Source of the DNA: Coprothermobacter proteolyticus DSM 5265
GTDB taxonomy: Bacteria > Coprothermobacterota > Coprothermobacteria > Coprothermobacterales > Coprothermobacteraceae
Length of the DNA stretch: 64,000 nucleotides
NCBI RefSeq assembly: GCF_000020945.1
Contig: NC_011295.1
Location: 1,240,001-1,304,000, forward strand
Direction of reading: 5' to 3'
Shown here: piece after piece, positions 63,188 to 64,000 of the stretch
Layout: every line of letters starts with the position of its first letter
How positions within the stretch are numbered: the stretch's first letter is position 1
Notes under the pieces: generated by a model
Databases searched by the model: none
What the model was told of the DNA's origin: nothing
Seen by the model: the letters and a program-made list of their open reading frames with translations, nothing else
Program-made: the position numbers and the translations under genes

Positions 63188-64000
63188 ATGTATAAGAGTG
63201 GAAATAAGAGAATGTTTCGGATAACCGCTCTGAGCTGTTTGCTTCTAGTTTGCCTGTCAATGATGGGTTGTACTACACAACAAAGTAAACTGGAAGACGG
63301 ACTTTACTTAGCAAAGTGGGAAGGTTACACAGGCATTACCACAGACGAAAAAGCTATAGCGTACATACCCATAATGAGTGTCGGTACTGAAGAGGACTAT
63401 GAGTACCCCCAACAGTATACACAAGCCGCGTTCAATGTAGTCATGGATGGAGAACCTACCTCTAAAAACGCTTGGATATACTGGCCCACAGATTTCATCC
63501 AGACTTACGGTACAAACCGCCAATACAAATTCTCTTATCTAACAGTGGAGTTATCAAACTTAACAGAAGGCATCCATGAAATAACAAGTGTGAAAGTTGC
63601 AGGAACGAAAAATAATTTCGTTTTCCCAGTCCACTGGATCATTGAAGTGCGAGAGCCATCAGACGCGACACCTTGCCTTAAAGCAGAAGAGCGATCTTGG
63701 CACCCCTTTTTTCTCGATCCCACCAAACTTTTCGGTCTTCGAAACACATGCAGTACGGAAGTGATTGTTGATGGGGTTAGTCCTACTGGCACAGATTTAG
63801 ATGCGAAGATGTATTTACCTCCCGACGCTGCAGCTTCTTCAACGTCTACAGTTAGTACAAACAGGAGAGGACCTTACCAGCAAGTCACGATAGCGCCTAA
63901 CTCAGTAGAATCGATAATAGTCACTTTTTCTCCAAAGACACCTGACAGGGAATTGGCACCTTTTACCCAATTCAATCCATTACTTATTTATCATGTTTCA
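63188..64000 (+). CDS. Predicted lipoprotein, 3' end outside the window
   Basis: The frame from ATG 63188 (GGAGGGGG about 9 bases before) stays open through base 64000, 271 codons. Signal peptide with lipobox (LSCLLLVCLSMMGCTT), then a polar beta-rich domain (KLEDGLYLAKWEGYTG, FSYLTVELSNLTEGIHEITSV, PVHWIIEVREP), and a later stretch reading DGVSPTGTDLDAKMYLPPDA. No family recognised. It follows the peptidase genes on the same strand but has its own leader after a terminator. Confidence 0.8.
   Translation, partial: MYKSGNKRMFRITALSCLLLVCLSMMGCTTQQSKLEDGLYLAKWEGYTGITTDEKAIAYIPIMSVGTEEDYEYPQQYTQAAFNVVMDGEPTSKNAWIYWPTDFIQTYGTNRQYKFSYLTVELSNLTEGIHEITSVKVAGTKNNFVFPVHWIIEVREPSDATPCLKAEERSWHPFFLDPTKLFGLRNTCSTEVIVDGVSPTGTDLDAKMYLPPDAAASSTSTVSTNRRGPYQQVTIAPNSVESIIVTFSPKTPDRELAPFTQFNPLLIYHVS

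Overview
The window reads as part of a thermophilic, anaerobic, protein-degrading bacterium. It carries secreted S8 and C1 peptidases, many copper-amine-oxidase-type 'stalk' domains (PF07833), a tungsten-type aldehyde:ferredoxin oxidoreductase, compact operons with 1-8 nt overlaps, and frequent GTG/TTG starts behind strong AGGAGG sites. From memory of such gene sets, Coprothermobacter or a close relative is my best guess. That assignment is recall, not a search result.

Left part (1-19.2 kb). A 1-pyrroline-5-carboxylate dehydrogenase (cut by the window edge) and an MFS exporter precede a long plus-strand operon (3604-15149). The operon starts at a near-consensus promoter with a perfect palindromic operator just downstream. 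It encodes an alpha/beta hydrolase, a ketoacyl-synthase-III-like protein without the canonical His and Asn, a FabG-type dehydrogenase, a Liv-type ABC importer whose binding protein is fused to a stalk domain, a tandem TetR regulator, a CoA-transferase and a thiolase. The set could import, hydrolyse, oxidise, activate and cleave a 3-hydroxy or 3-keto acid. An aldehyde oxidoreductase gene, an ABC-transporter remnant and a membrane acyltransferase follow.

19.5-23.8 kb is mostly minus strand: an arsR/arsP/thioredoxin-like cluster, a decayed membrane-protein gene, a metallophosphoesterase and a PPC-domain protein.

23.8-37.5 kb is a broken CRISPR and restriction-modification island. A 17-repeat array (23870-24966) runs directly into a truncated copy of the S8 peptidase gene found intact at 57.6 kb. 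Then come a small-gene remnant, a type I RM operon (hsdR, a fused and frameshifted hsdMS, a HEPN-domain gene, a tiny zinc-ribbon gene), a pilin-like gene, a two-repeat CRISPR fragment, a complete DpnII-like GATC system (Dam-type MTase, DpnII nuclease, beta-class MTase), a three-repeat CRISPR fragment, cas2 and a decayed cas1 remnant. All CRISPR pieces share repeat and orientation, so they look like one ancestral locus split by insertions.

37.6-48.7 kb holds a stalk-domain phosphodiester-glycosidase-like protein, a BlaI/BlaR1-type regulatory pair with a clear operator, a dead lipoprotein gene and a secreted membrane-anchored protein downstream of that pair, a DUF1538 membrane protein and a solitary DUF262 protein.

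48.8-54.6 kb is a complete minus-strand ribose operon (rbsR-K-D-A-C-B) with promoter, operator and terminator. 54.7-64 kb is a plus-strand cluster of secreted peptidases (C1, S8, S8), each ending in a stalk domain, followed by a lipoprotein gene that runs off the window.
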